Shown here one piece after another: positions 1 through 6,867 of a DNA stretch of 21,679 nt; the stretch's first letter is position 1; every line of letters begins with the position of its first letter. The position numbers were made by a program, and so were the translations under genes. This stretch comes from CAZRIP01 sp964600165. GTDB lineage: Bacteria > Elusimicrobiota > Elusimicrobia > UBA1565 > UBA9628. The stretch is from assembly GCA_964600165.1 (NCBI GenBank), contig CAZRIP010000069.1, forward strand, positions 1 through 21,679. Reading direction: 5' to 3'. Under the pieces are notes generated by a model. It was not told the origin of the DNA. It ran no database searches and was given only the letters and a program-made list of their open reading frames with translations.

Positions 1-492
1 GAGCGCCGAGGCGAGCGCGACCGCCGTCAGGTCCGAGCCGCCGCGTCCGAGCGTCGCGACGTCGTCGTCGTCGGTCAACCCCTGAAAGCCCGCGACGGTC
101 ACGATCCGGCCGCGCGAAAGCTCCCGCAGGATCTTGCGCGGCCGGATGCGCCGGATCTGCGCGCGGGTGTGGGCGCCATGAGCCTCGATGCCGGCCTGCG
201 CGCCGGTGAGCGAAACGGCGTCCTGACCTCTCGACTTGCACGCCATCGCGAACAGCGCGATCCCGACTTGCTCGCCGGTCGAGATAAGCTGGTCGGTCTC
301 GCGCTCGTCAGGCGCCTCGGCGACGCGGCCGGCGAGGGCGAGCAGCTCGTCCGTCATCTCTCCGGGAGCCGAGACCACGACGACGACGCCCCGGCCTCGG
401 CGGCGCTCGGCGATGGCGCGCTCGGCCGCGCGCTGGATCTTCTCGGGATCGGCGACGGAGGTGCCGCCGAACTTCATGACGGTGATCTTCAC
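1..492 (-). CDS. lysC: Aspartate kinase, N-terminal part (runs off the left edge)
   Basis: Aspartokinase phosphorylates L-aspartate, the first committed step to threonine, lysine and methionine. The minus-strand reading opens VKITVMKFGGTSVADPEKIQ, which carries the KFGGTSV nucleotide-binding signature of the family. Further in come VVVVSAPGEMTDEL, the STGEQ motif and GRGGSDLTA, all typical of the amino-acid-kinase domain. About 164 residues are visible; the rest of the catalytic domain and any regulatory ACT domains lie outside the window. I chose the GTG at 492 because the family normally has 4-6 residues before KFGGTSV; the ATG at 477 would start directly at MKFGG. The GTG lies 4 nt after the thrB stop, so this is the last visible gene of a hom-thrC-thrB-lysC operon and is probably translated by coupling. 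Confidence 0.93.
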   Translation of the reverse strand, partial: MKITVMKFGGTSVADPEKIQRAAERAIAERRRGRGVVVVVSAPGEMTDELLALAGRVAEAPDERETDQLISTGEQVGIALFAMACKSRGQDAVSLTGAQAGIEAHGAHTRAQIRRIRPRKILRELSRGRIVTVAGFQGLTDDDDVATLGRGGSDLTAVALASAL

Positions 493-496
493 GGCG

Positions 497-1405
497 TCAG
501 GAGACGGTCGCTCCCTTTCGGTCGATCGGAAGCGTCAGGATCTTGCTTTTCTTGCCGGCGGTGAAAAAAGCGGCTTGCATCGCGACGCCGATCTTCTCGG
601 CGCCCTCGCCCTTCTTGCAGAGCGCGAGGACGGAGGGTCCCGCGCCCGAGAGCGCGGCGCCGCAGGGCGCGGCGGCGCGCGCGACCTCGCAGACCTTGTG
701 CAGGCCGGGCACGAGGCGCGCGCGGTAGGGCTCGTGCAGGCGGTCGCGCATCGCCGCGCCGAGCTCCTTCCATCGGCCGGCCGCGAGCGCGGACACGAGC
801 AGCGAGACGCGCGCGACGTTCTCGACGGCGTCCGAAAGAAGCACCGTGTGGGGAAGGACGGCGCGCGCCTCCTTGGTCGGCAGCTCGAAGTCGGGGACGC
901 AGACGACGGCGCAAAGGTCCTTATGCACGGGAAGCGGGAAAGTCGAGTAGGTCTTGGCCTCTTTGACCGACAAGACGAGGCCGCCTTGCAGCGCCGCGGC
1001 GGCGTTGTCCGGATGGCCCTCGAGCACGGCGGCGTAGCTGAGCAGCTGCTCCTTGGACGTCTTGAGATCGAGCAGCTTATCCGCGGCGAGCAGCCCCGCC
1101 GCGGCGGCCGCGGCGGAGGAGCCGAGCCCGCGCGCGAGCGGGATTCTGTTTATACAGCGAAGGACGACGCGCCCGTCGAAACCGCCCAAGGTCTTGGCCG
1201 CGCGCGCGATGGGATTGGTCTCGTCTTCGGGCAGGACGCCGGCGCCTTCGCCCTCGATCACGACCTCGATCGGGCCTTTTTTATCGTAGAGCTCGGCGCG
1301 GACCTCGTTATAGAGGCCGAGGGCCAGGCCGAGGCAATCGAAGCCCGGGCCGAGGTTGCTCGTCGTCGCGGGCACGCGGACGGCGGCGCGCCGGATTATT
1401 TTCAT
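497..1405 (-). CDS. thrB: Homoserine kinase (GHMP family)
   Basis: ThrB phosphorylates L-homoserine with ATP in the cytosol, giving the substrate of threonine synthase. The 302-residue protein has the usual length. It opens with the family hallmark VRVPATTSNLGPGFDCLGLA (residues 9-28) and carries the GHMP ATP-binding loop PLARGLGSSAAAAAAG at about 89-104. GHPDNAAAALQGG follows in the middle, and the C-terminal GHMP motif GAALSGAGPSVLAL is present. The start ATG (1405-1403) overlaps the thrC stop in an ATGA, giving a 4-bp overlap that indicates translational coupling. The reading frame is open further upstream, but that part lies inside thrC and is not ThrB sequence. Being flanked by thrC and lysC fixes the pathway. 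Confidence 0.95.
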   Translation of the reverse strand: MKIIRRAAVRVPATTSNLGPGFDCLGLALGLYNEVRAELYDKKGPIEVVIEGEGAGVLPEDETNPIARAAKTLGGFDGRVVLRCINRIPLARGLGSSAAAAAAGLLAADKLLDLKTSKEQLLSYAAVLEGHPDNAAAALQGGLVLSVKEAKTYSTFPLPVHKDLCAVVCVPDFELPTKEARAVLPHTVLLSDAVENVARVSLLVSALAAGRWKELGAAMRDRLHEPYRARLVPGLHKVCEVARAAAPCGAALSGAGPSVLALCKKGEGAEKIGVAMQAAFFTAGKKSKILTLPIDRKGATVS

Positions 1406-2421
1406 AAACGGAGCGCCTCGTCGGCTTTGACGACGCGGCGCTTGAATTTGAGCGTCATCGGCGTCGACGGGTCCTTGAGGCCGTGGCCGGTCAGGATGCA
1501 GACGGACACGCCGTCGGGCTTTCGACCCGCGCGGCAAAGCTTCAAGAGCCCGGCGAAGCCCGCCGCGCTCGAGGGCTCGCAAAAGACGCCTTCCTCGCGC
1601 GCGAGGAGTTTCCAGGCGGAGAGGATCTCGGCGTCGGTCACCTTGTCGATGACACCTCCCGATTCGTCGCGGGCTTTCAGCGCGCCGTCGCGCGAGACGG
1701 GCGCGCCGATGCGGATCGCCGTCGCGATCGTCCTCGGGTTCTCGACGCGGCGGCCGAGCACGAGCGGCGCGGCGCCGGCCGCCTGATAGCCCATCATCTT
1801 GGGCTTCTTGCCGCCGAGCTCCGTCCAGCCCTTCCAATACGCGGTGATGTTGCCGGCGTTGCCGACGGGCATGAACTGGAAATCGGGCGCGCGGCCGAGC
1901 TGCTCGGCGAGCTCGAAGGCGCCCGTCTTCTGGCCCTCGAGACGGAGCGGGTTGGTCGAGTTGACGACGGTGAATCCCGACTTCTCCGCGGTGGCGAGCG
2001 CGAGCGACAAAGCGGCGTCGAAAGAGCCGTCGACCTCGAGCACCTCGGCGCCGTGCATGAGCGCCTGCGCGAGCTTGCCGAGCGCGACCTGCCCCTTGGG
2101 AAGCATCACGACGCAGCGCAGCCCCGCTCGAGCGGCATAAGCGGCCGCGGACGCGGCGGTGTTGCCGGTCGACGCGCACAGGACGCCGCGCGCGCCGAGC
2201 TCGGCCGCTTTCGAGATCGCCACGGTCATGCCGCGGTCCTTGAACGAGCCCGTCGGGTTGGCGCCTTCGAACTTGAGATGAAGCGAGCCCGCGGGCAGGC
2301 CGGCCTTCGCGGCGAGCCGGTCGGCGCGCACGAGCGGGGTGTTTCCTTCGCCGAGAGAGACGATGGGCGTCTTGCTCGACACGGGGAGACGATCGCGCCA
2401 GCGCTCGATCAATCCAGGCAC
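1402..2421 (-). CDS. thrC: Threonine synthase (PLP-dependent)
   Basis: ThrC converts O-phosphohomoserine to threonine with pyridoxal phosphate. The 339-residue protein shows VSLGEGNTPLVRADRL near the N-terminus and the PLP-lysine motif NPTGSFKDRGM with the Schiff-base lysine at K61. ASTGNTAASAAAYAARAG and the glycine-rich phosphate-binding PVGNAGNITAYWKGW follow, all standard for the short (about 350 aa) bacterial type. The start is a GTG whose first base is the last base of the hom stop (TAGTG, 1-bp overlap). No closer Shine-Dalgarno is evident, so re-initiation after hom is the likely mechanism. The gene ends in a 4-bp overlap with thrB. Confidence 0.95.
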   Translation of the reverse strand: MPGLIERWRDRLPVSSKTPIVSLGEGNTPLVRADRLAAKAGLPAGSLHLKFEGANPTGSFKDRGMTVAISKAAELGARGVLCASTGNTAASAAAYAARAGLRCVVMLPKGQVALGKLAQALMHGAEVLEVDGSFDAALSLALATAEKSGFTVVNSTNPLRLEGQKTGAFELAEQLGRAPDFQFMPVGNAGNITAYWKGWTELGGKKPKMMGYQAAGAAPLVLGRRVENPRTIATAIRIGAPVSRDGALKARDESGGVIDKVTDAEILSAWKLLAREEGVFCEPSSAAGFAGLLKLCRAGRKPDGVSVCILTGHGLKDPSTPMTLKFKRRVVKADEALRL

Positions 2422-3713
2422 TAGAGCATCCTCATGACGGTGTGGCGGCTCTCGACGGAGGGAAGGCGCAGGATCTTCGCGAGCGCGCGAGAGAAGCGGC
2501 CCGACGTCGTCTCGTGCGTCGTCAGCACGACGGAGGTCCCGGCGCGGCCCTTGGCCTCGGGTTGACGGATGGAAGCGATCGAAATCCCGCGCTCACCGAG
2601 CGCCGCCGCGATCCGGGCGAGCACGCCGGGCTTGTCGGCCACCGAGAGGCGAAGATAGAACGAGGATACGTCGTCGTCGGGGTCGGCCTGCGCGCAGCGC
2701 GCGGCGGGGGCCGCGGGCGCCGGCCGGCCGCCCAAGATGTCGCGCGCGAGCATCAGCACGTCGGCGACGACGGCCGAGGCCGTCGGGCCCGGCCCCGCGC
2801 CCTTGCCGTAGAACATCTGGTCGCCCGCGAGCGAGGCGCGCACGAGCACGGCGTTGTACTCGTCGCGCACGGACGCGAGGGGATGGCCGAGCGGCACGAG
2901 CGTGGGCGCGACGTGCGCGGCGACGCGCGGGCTCTTTCCCCAGGAGATCTTGAGCGCGCCCAGAAGCCGCGGCGCGCGGCCGAGGGCCTCGCGCGCGAAG
3001 CGCACGTCCTCGGCCTCGACGCGCTCGATGCCCTGCCGCGGAAGGCGGCGCTCGTCGAGCGGCGCGCCGGTCAAGAGCGCCGCCAGCACGGAGAGTTTTT
3101 GCGCCGTGTCCGCGCCGGAGACGTCGAAGGCCGGGTCTTTTTCGGCGAAGCCCAGGCGCTGCGCCGTCGCGAGAGCCTCGGCGTAGGGCGCGCCCTCCTC
3201 GAGCCGCGACAAGATGAAATTCGTGGTCCCGTTGAGGATTCCAAAAACCGATTGGATCTCGTTGGCCGCCAAGCCGGTCTCGAGCGCCTGCACGATCGGG
3301 ATGCCGCCCGCGACGCTGCCCTCGAAGCAGAGCCGTCCGCCGCCGCGCGCGCGCGCGGCCTGCAGCTCGCGCCAGCAAGAGGCGAGCAGGCGCTTGTTGG
3401 CGGTGACGACGTGCCGGCCCTTCCCGAGGGCCGCGAGGGCGAGAGCGCGCGGCGCGTCGAGCCCGCCCATGAGCTCGACGACGACGTCTACCTCGGAAAC
3501 GTCCAGAAGCGCGAGCGGCCGGGTGACGCGGCGCACCGACGCCGGCAGTTTGAGCGCCCTGGCCTCGCGCGCGACGCCGCGGTCGCAGACGGCCGCGAGT
3601 TCCAGGCGCGCCCCGAGCGCGGCGGCGTAGCGCCGCGCGTTCGAGCCGAGGAGCTCGACCGTCCGGCGGCCGACGAAGCCCAGGCCCGCCACGGCGACGC
3701 GGATGGTCCTCAT
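2421..3713 (-). CDS. hom: Homoserine dehydrogenase with C-terminal ACT domain
   Basis: Homoserine dehydrogenase reduces aspartate semialdehyde to homoserine using NAD(P)H. The 430-residue protein starts with the Rossmann motif VAVAGLGFVGRRTVELL. It then has VVVELMGGLDAPRALALAAL and VVTANKRLLA, then GSVAGGIPIVQALETGLAAN and GILNGTTNFIL, then the substrate-site segment FAEKDPAFDVSGADTAQKL. A C-terminal ACT domain (about residues 350-430, LSVADKPGVLARIAAALGER) is the usual site of threonine feedback inhibition in this architecture. It is the promoter-proximal gene of the operon. A weak -10-like TAGACT (3723-3728) lies 9 nt upstream of the ATG and would leave only about 3 nt of leader. No threonine attenuator peptide or terminator fits in the 70-bp upstream gap. 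Confidence 0.96.
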   Translation of the reverse strand: MRTIRVAVAGLGFVGRRTVELLGSNARRYAAALGARLELAAVCDRGVAREARALKLPASVRRVTRPLALLDVSEVDVVVELMGGLDAPRALALAALGKGRHVVTANKRLLASCWRELQAARARGGGRLCFEGSVAGGIPIVQALETGLAANEIQSVFGILNGTTNFILSRLEEGAPYAEALATAQRLGFAEKDPAFDVSGADTAQKLSVLAALLTGAPLDERRLPRQGIERVEAEDVRFAREALGRAPRLLGALKISWGKSPRVAAHVAPTLVPLGHPLASVRDEYNAVLVRASLAGDQMFYGKGAGPGPTASAVVADVLMLARDILGGRPAPAAPAARCAQADPDDDVSSFYLRLSVADKPGVLARIAAALGERGISIASIRQPEAKGRAGTSVVLTTHETTSGRFSRALAKILRLPSVESRHTVMRML

Positions 3714-3741
3714 GGGGGCATCAGTCTACAAAACAATGACC

Positions 3742-3770
3742 TTGACTTTTCCGGCGGCGCGCCTAATAAT
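3742..3770 (+). promoter_or_regulatory. Sigma-70-type promoter for the secretin-N-domain gene
   Basis: TTGACT (3742-3747), a 17-bp spacer and AATAAT (3765-3770) match the -35/-10 consensus at 5 of 6 positions each. Predicted +1 is near 3777, giving a leader of about 29 nt that holds a GGGGGAG ribosome site (3796-3802) just before the ATG at 3806. This is one of the few leadered promoters in the window. Confidence 0.7.
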
Positions 3771-3805
3771 CGAATCACATCACGGTGATCGACACGGGGG
3801 AGAAA

Positions 3806-4375
3806 ATGATTAAGTCCACGGTGCTCGCGGCGTGCGCGGCGGGAATGCTGGCAAGCGTATGCCTCGCGGGAGAGGCCCCGGCGCAACGCCCGGCCGAGGG
3901 AAGTCCGCTCGACACGAGGGTCACGGTCAGGGTCAAAGGCGTCCCCATCGCCAACTTTCTCGACACCATCTCCGGGCAGGCGAAGGTCAACTTCATCATC
4001 ACCGAGGGCCTCGAGAACAAGCAGATCACCGCCTTCCTGCAGAACGTCACGGTGCGCGAGGCGCTCCAGATCCTGTTGGAGATGAAGGGGATGACCTATC
4101 AGCAGATCGGCAATACCAACACCTACGTCGTCACTCCCCGATCGAGGGCCGTCGACCCGGTGGTGACCCGGATCTATTCCCTGCGCCAAGTCCACCTTTC
4201 GTCCTCGGGGGACGAGCATGCCCCCATCGTCCTGGCGGTGCAGAGCGTGCTCAGCAAATCGGGCCGGGCCGTGGCCGACCCGAGGACCGACAAGATCGTG
4301 GTCACCGACTTCCCGGAGTCGTTTCCTCACGTCGAACAAGTGATCGCCGAGCTTGACGTCCCGGCGGCGAAATGA
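3806..4375 (+). CDS. Exported protein consisting of secretin N0 (STN) and N1 domains only
   Basis: The 189-residue protein begins with a Sec signal peptide (MIKSTVLAACAAGMLASVCLA, predicted cleavage near residue 21). Residues about 36-112 match the secretin/TonB short N-terminal (STN, N0) fold: VTVRVKGVPIANFLDTIS, then VTVREALQILLEMKGMTY, then YVVTPRS. Residues about 121-185 look like a secretin N1 repeat, TRIYSLRQVHL with TDKIVVTDFPE and the end VEQVIAELDV. In PilQ/GspD-type secretins these periplasmic domains precede an outer-membrane barrel, but the gene ends here and no barrel gene follows. It could be a stand-alone adaptor or pilotin-like partner of a secretin encoded elsewhere, or a decayed secretin. 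The ATG at 3806 is preferred to the GTG at 3785 because it begins the signal peptide and follows GGGGGAG. It probably forms an operon with the gene 21 bp downstream. Confidence 0.82.
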   Translation: MIKSTVLAACAAGMLASVCLAGEAPAQRPAEGSPLDTRVTVRVKGVPIANFLDTISGQAKVNFIITEGLENKQITAFLQNVTVREALQILLEMKGMTYQQIGNTNTYVVTPRSRAVDPVVTRIYSLRQVHLSSSGDEHAPIVLAVQSVLSKSGRAVADPRTDKIVVTDFPESFPHVEQVIAELDVPAAK

Positions 4376-4396
4376 AGTCGCGTTGAAACTGAGGCG

Positions 4397-5044
4397 ATGC
4401 TTCTCCGAGCTCTAGCTCTCGCCGTCGCGTCCTGGGCGGCGGGCGCGTCGGGGCCGGCGCCCTGCGTGCGGAAGGCGCGCGGCGCCGTGCTCGAGCCCGC
4501 GTCGCTCGACGCCCTCGTCGGCTGCCAGCAAAAATCGCTGCGAGACGCGATCCGCGGCTTCGCGGATGATCACGGCGGCCAGGAGCCCGGCGACGCTCAG
4601 CTCGAGGCGTGGCAAGACCGGCAGCGCGCCGAGACGCGCGCCTATCTCAAGCGCCGCGCGAGCCGGCCGGCCTCGTCCGAGCGCGGCCAAGAGGAAAAAC
4701 CGGCCGCGACGCCGAGCGCGGAGGCCGCGGACCTGCAGGCGCTGAAAGAATCGCTCTGGAAGGAATCGGACGGCGGCAAGAACGGCATCACGCCCGACAT
4801 GGCGCGGCAGATCGCGGACTCTCTCAAGAAAGAGCAGGGCGGCGTGAGCCCGGAGATGCAAGACCTGCTCGACTCGCTCAAGCGCGACGGCGGAAACTTG
4901 ACCGACGATTCGATGCTCAAGCTCAAGAAAGCCGCGCGCGAGGCCGACGGCCAGGGCCTGGACCTCGGCGTCGATCCCAAGATCAAAGCCTATCTGCTGG
5001 ACCCGGCGCAGGACCCGGCGCCCGCGCCGCCGCCGACCGACTAG
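4397..5044 (+). CDS. Secreted protein of unknown function
   Basis: I do not recognise this 215-residue protein. It has an N-terminal hydrophobic signal (MLLRALALAVASWAAGASG) and two cysteines in the first 50 mature residues (CVRKARG and GCQQKS). The body is charged and probably helical with no clear domain (SLRDAIRGFADDHGG, then Glu/Lys/Asp-rich helices such as MARQIADSLKKEQGG and MQDLLDSLKRDGG). The tail is Pro/Ala-rich (DPAQDPAPAPPPTD). GAGG at 4391-4394 is a weak ribosome site. It starts 21 bp after the secretin-N-domain gene, so co-transcription and envelope localisation are likely. Its TAG stop lies inside CTAG (5041-5044), shared with the stop of the convergent lipoprotein gene. Confidence 0.7.
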   Translation: MLLRALALAVASWAAGASGPAPCVRKARGAVLEPASLDALVGCQQKSLRDAIRGFADDHGGQEPGDAQLEAWQDRQRAETRAYLKRRASRPASSERGQEEKPAATPSAEAADLQALKESLWKESDGGKNGITPDMARQIADSLKKEQGGVSPEMQDLLDSLKRDGGNLTDDSMLKLKKAAREADGQGLDLGVDPKIKAYLLDPAQDPAPAPPPTD

Positions 5045-5493
5045 GGCTTGGCGCTCTGGACTTTGTCCCAGGACGCCACGAACCAGCGGCCTTGATGGCG
5101 CACGAGCTCGTCATGCTCGACGCCGCCGAAGTCGCCGCGCGCGCCCTTGGTCTCGACGACGTAGGAGATCGTCACGGCCGCGCGGATGTAGGAGAGCTCC
5201 TCGAACTCGATTTTGCGCAGCTTAAAATGCGCCGCGCCGTTGTCGGCGAAGAACTTTCGGCCCCAATCCCGGATCTGGTCCTGGGTCATCGGGTGCGTGA
5301 TCGACGATAAAAAGAGCGAGGCCAGCGCGTCGGCGTTGCCCGTCGCGAAGGACTGCGCGACCTCGTCGTAATACTCGCGAACTTCGGCCTCGAGCCGGAC
5401 CTCGTCGTTCGTGAGGGGCTTTTGAAAGCTTATGTAGCCGCAGCCGGACCCGAAGGCGGCGGCGGCGAGGACGAGCGCGGCGCGGCGCACCAT
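5041..5493 (-). CDS. Predicted lipoprotein with an NTF2/SnoaL-like domain
   Basis: The 150-residue protein begins MVRRAALVLAAAAFGSGCGY, a signal peptide ending in a degenerate lipobox (GSG-C, Cys18). The mature part resembles the NTF2-like cone fold used by DUF4440/SnoaL proteins: a helix EVREYYDEVAQSFATGNADALASLF, then strands FKLRKIEFEELSYI and AAVTISYVVETKG, then HDELVRHQGRWFVASWD. No catalytic residues can be assigned, and such domains often act as binding modules. The start is supported by TAGGAT (5500-5505), part of an extended -10 TGCTAGGAT, exactly 6 nt before the ATG, so the mRNA is probably leaderless. Its TAG stop overlaps the opposite gene's stop in CTAG. Confidence 0.72.
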   Translation of the reverse strand: MVRRAALVLAAAAFGSGCGYISFQKPLTNDEVRLEAEVREYYDEVAQSFATGNADALASLFLSSITHPMTQDQIRDWGRKFFADNGAAHFKLRKIEFEELSYIRAAVTISYVVETKGARGDFGGVEHDELVRHQGRWFVASWDKVQSAKP

Positions 5494-5726
5494 GCCGCGA
5501 TCCTAGCATTTGTCCTCAGACGCGCGTAGAGCGCGGCGGCGAGGAAGGCGCCCATCGACAGCGCGCGCAGCGCGAGGTCGCCGTGGTGGAGCGCGGTCAG
5601 GCCGACGAAGGTGTGCGTCAGTCCGCTGCCCCACCAAAAGCCGCGCGAGACGTTCGCGCGCGCGCTGGCGTAGACGGCGACGGCTCCCGAGATCAGGTAG
5701 GCCGCCACCGCGGCGCTGCGAGGCAT
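5430..5726 (-). CDS. Small integral membrane protein (98 aa), unknown function
   Basis: I do not recognise a family. The reading frame gives three probable membrane helices: AAVAAYLISGAVAVYASARA, FWWGSGLTHTFVGLTALHHG and LALRALSMGAFLAAALYARL. The tail is low-complexity (RSSSPPPPSGPAAAT). The tail overlaps the first 64 bp of the lipoprotein gene downstream, which lowers confidence in the C-terminus. The start is supported independently by TATCAT (5733-5738) exactly 6 nt before the ATG at 5726-5724, the same spacing seen at other genes here. The open frame continues upstream, but that part is antisense-like arginine-rich sequence and is not included. Confidence 0.5.
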   Translation of the reverse strand: MPRSAAVAAYLISGAVAVYASARANVSRGFWWGSGLTHTFVGLTALHHGDLALRALSMGAFLAAALYARLRTNARIAAWCAAPRSSSPPPPSGPAAAT

Positions 5727-5794
5727 GCCGTCATGATACCGGCGGGCGCGCGACGGCCCCATGGCGCGGCCGCAAAACTTGGATGACGACCGAT

Positions 5795-6811
5795 TCAGCG
5801 CGTCGTCGTCGACGGCGCCATGCCGTAAGGCATCGTCGACGGGGCCGGCGCGGTCTCGGGGCTGGGGGTGGCGGGAGGGGTCGTCGTCGGCGCCGGCGGG
5901 GCCATGCCGTAGGGCATCGGGGCGGTCGGCGCCATGCCGTAAGGCATCGCCGCCGCGGGCGCGGGCGCCGAGGAGCCCGCCACCGTGTAAGGCATGATGG
6001 AGTTGGAAGGCATCTTGAAAAGCCCGGAAGTCTGCAGGTTCTTGCGGTAGCTCGCGGCGATCGTTGTGGCCAGCGCGGGCATGAGACGCCGGTACTTCGC
6101 GATCAGGTCGTCCGGTTGGAGCTTGAACTCGTAGCTGGTGCGCGCGCCGGCCGCGTCCGAGACGACGTCCTCGTGGCGCCAGAGCGTATGCGAGCTGCCG
6201 GCGCGCAGGACCCGGGTCACGGCGGCGAGCGTGGGCGTCGCCGCGTCCTCGTCGCCGGCCGCGATTTCCCAAGCGAGGTTGACGTCGATGATAAGCGCAT
6301 CATCTAGGGTTAATAGAGTCGAGTAATTGCGCGGCACCGGGCGCTCCGGGTCGTCGACGTAATAGCGCAGCTGCCAATCGAGCACGTCCGCGGCGCGGTT
6401 GTAGAGCTTGATCTTGTCGGCCGTCAGCTCGGGGGCTTCCGAGAGCTCGATGAACCGGCCCGGATGGCCGCTGTTGTTCTTGAGCTCCTTGGACAGCAAA
6501 GGCAGAAATTCGGCGGCCGGATCGAAGGACGGGGGGAGATATTGGGCGAGCTCCTTGGACTTGCGCGTCTGTGAGTCGTCTTGCACCGATTTGACGACCA
6601 AGCCCAAGCCGGGGACGATCTTGGCCGCGGTCTCGACTTTGGAGTCGTCCTCGACGAAGATCGGGCCGGGCGAGGCGTAGACGAGCAGCAGAGTGCGCTG
6701 ACCGTCGGCGATCGCGCCCTTGGGCAGCGTCTGCTCCTCGAGCGAGACGCAGCCGCCCAAGACGAGCGCGGCGATCACGACGGCGGCGCGGGCTCCGGCG
6801 CTTCGGCTCAC
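5795..6811 (-). CDS. Lipoprotein with C-terminal MPYGMAP repeats, unknown function
   Basis: The 338-residue protein starts MSRSAGARAAVVIAALVLGGC with a textbook lipobox (LGGC, lipid Cys21), so an envelope lipoprotein is expected. The central 250 residues belong to no family I recognise. They include a strand-rich segment RTLLLVYASPGPIFVEDDSK and DVLDWQLRYYVDDP, then LIIDVNLAWEI, and a helical part LIAKYRRLMPALATTIAASY. From about residue 270 it becomes a Pro/Ala/Thr/Met linker with MPYTVAG once and MPYGMAP three times. The GTG start is the only one that fits the signal peptide. It sits exactly 6 nt after TATCCT (6818-6823), which has a TTGCCG -35 17 bp further up, so the mRNA should begin at the GTG itself. 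Confidence 0.78.
   Translation of the reverse strand: MSRSAGARAAVVIAALVLGGCVSLEEQTLPKGAIADGQRTLLLVYASPGPIFVEDDSKVETAAKIVPGLGLVVKSVQDDSQTRKSKELAQYLPPSFDPAAEFLPLLSKELKNNSGHPGRFIELSEAPELTADKIKLYNRAADVLDWQLRYYVDDPERPVPRNYSTLLTLDDALIIDVNLAWEIAAGDEDAATPTLAAVTRVLRAGSSHTLWRHEDVVSDAAGARTSYEFKLQPDDLIAKYRRLMPALATTIAASYRKNLQTSGLFKMPSNSIMPYTVAGSSAPAPAAAMPYGMAPTAPMPYGMAPPAPTTTPPATPSPETAPAPSTMPYGMAPSTTTR
5814..6000 (-). repeat. MPYGMAP-coding DNA repeats
   Basis: On the plus strand, a unit reading GGCGCCATGCCGTAAGGCAT occurs near 5814-5833, 5899-5916 (one-base variants) and 5929-5947. A partial copy, GTGTAAGGCATGAT, lies near 5985-5998. All are in frame and encode MPY(G)MAP in the lipoprotein tail. Spacing is irregular, with Pro/Ala/Thr linkers between. 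Confidence 0.75.
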
Positions 6812-6817
6812 GACTGC

Positions 6818-6846
6818 AGGATACCATTCCTTGACTTTGACGGCAA
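6818..6846 (-). promoter_or_regulatory. Promoter of the MPYGMAP lipoprotein, predicted leaderless
   Basis: Read on the minus strand: TTGCCG (6846-6841), 17-bp spacer, TATCCT (6823-6818). The -10 ends 6 nt before the GTG, so the predicted +1 is base 6811, the first base of the start codon. Confidence 0.55.
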
Positions 6847-6859
6847 AGGGACTTAGAAT
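6831..6859 (+). promoter_or_regulatory. Promoter of the TPR gene, interleaved with the divergent promoter
   Basis: TTGACT (6831-6836), 17-bp spacer, TAGAAT (6854-6859). Predicted +1 is near 6866, only 2 nt before the GTG start at 6868. Its -35 lies inside the spacer of the divergent lipoprotein promoter, so RNA polymerase cannot occupy both at once. Confidence 0.65.
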
Positions 6860-6867
6860 GGAACTCC

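Noticed and set aside
236..2424. Long plus-strand frames over the threonine operon
   Set aside because: They are antisense to lysC, thrB and thrC, which have clear family motifs on the minus strand.
3714..3784. Threonine attenuator or riboswitch upstream of hom
   Set aside because: The gap is only about 70 bp, shared with a divergent promoter, and shows no Thr/Ile-rich leader peptide or hairpin with a T-run.
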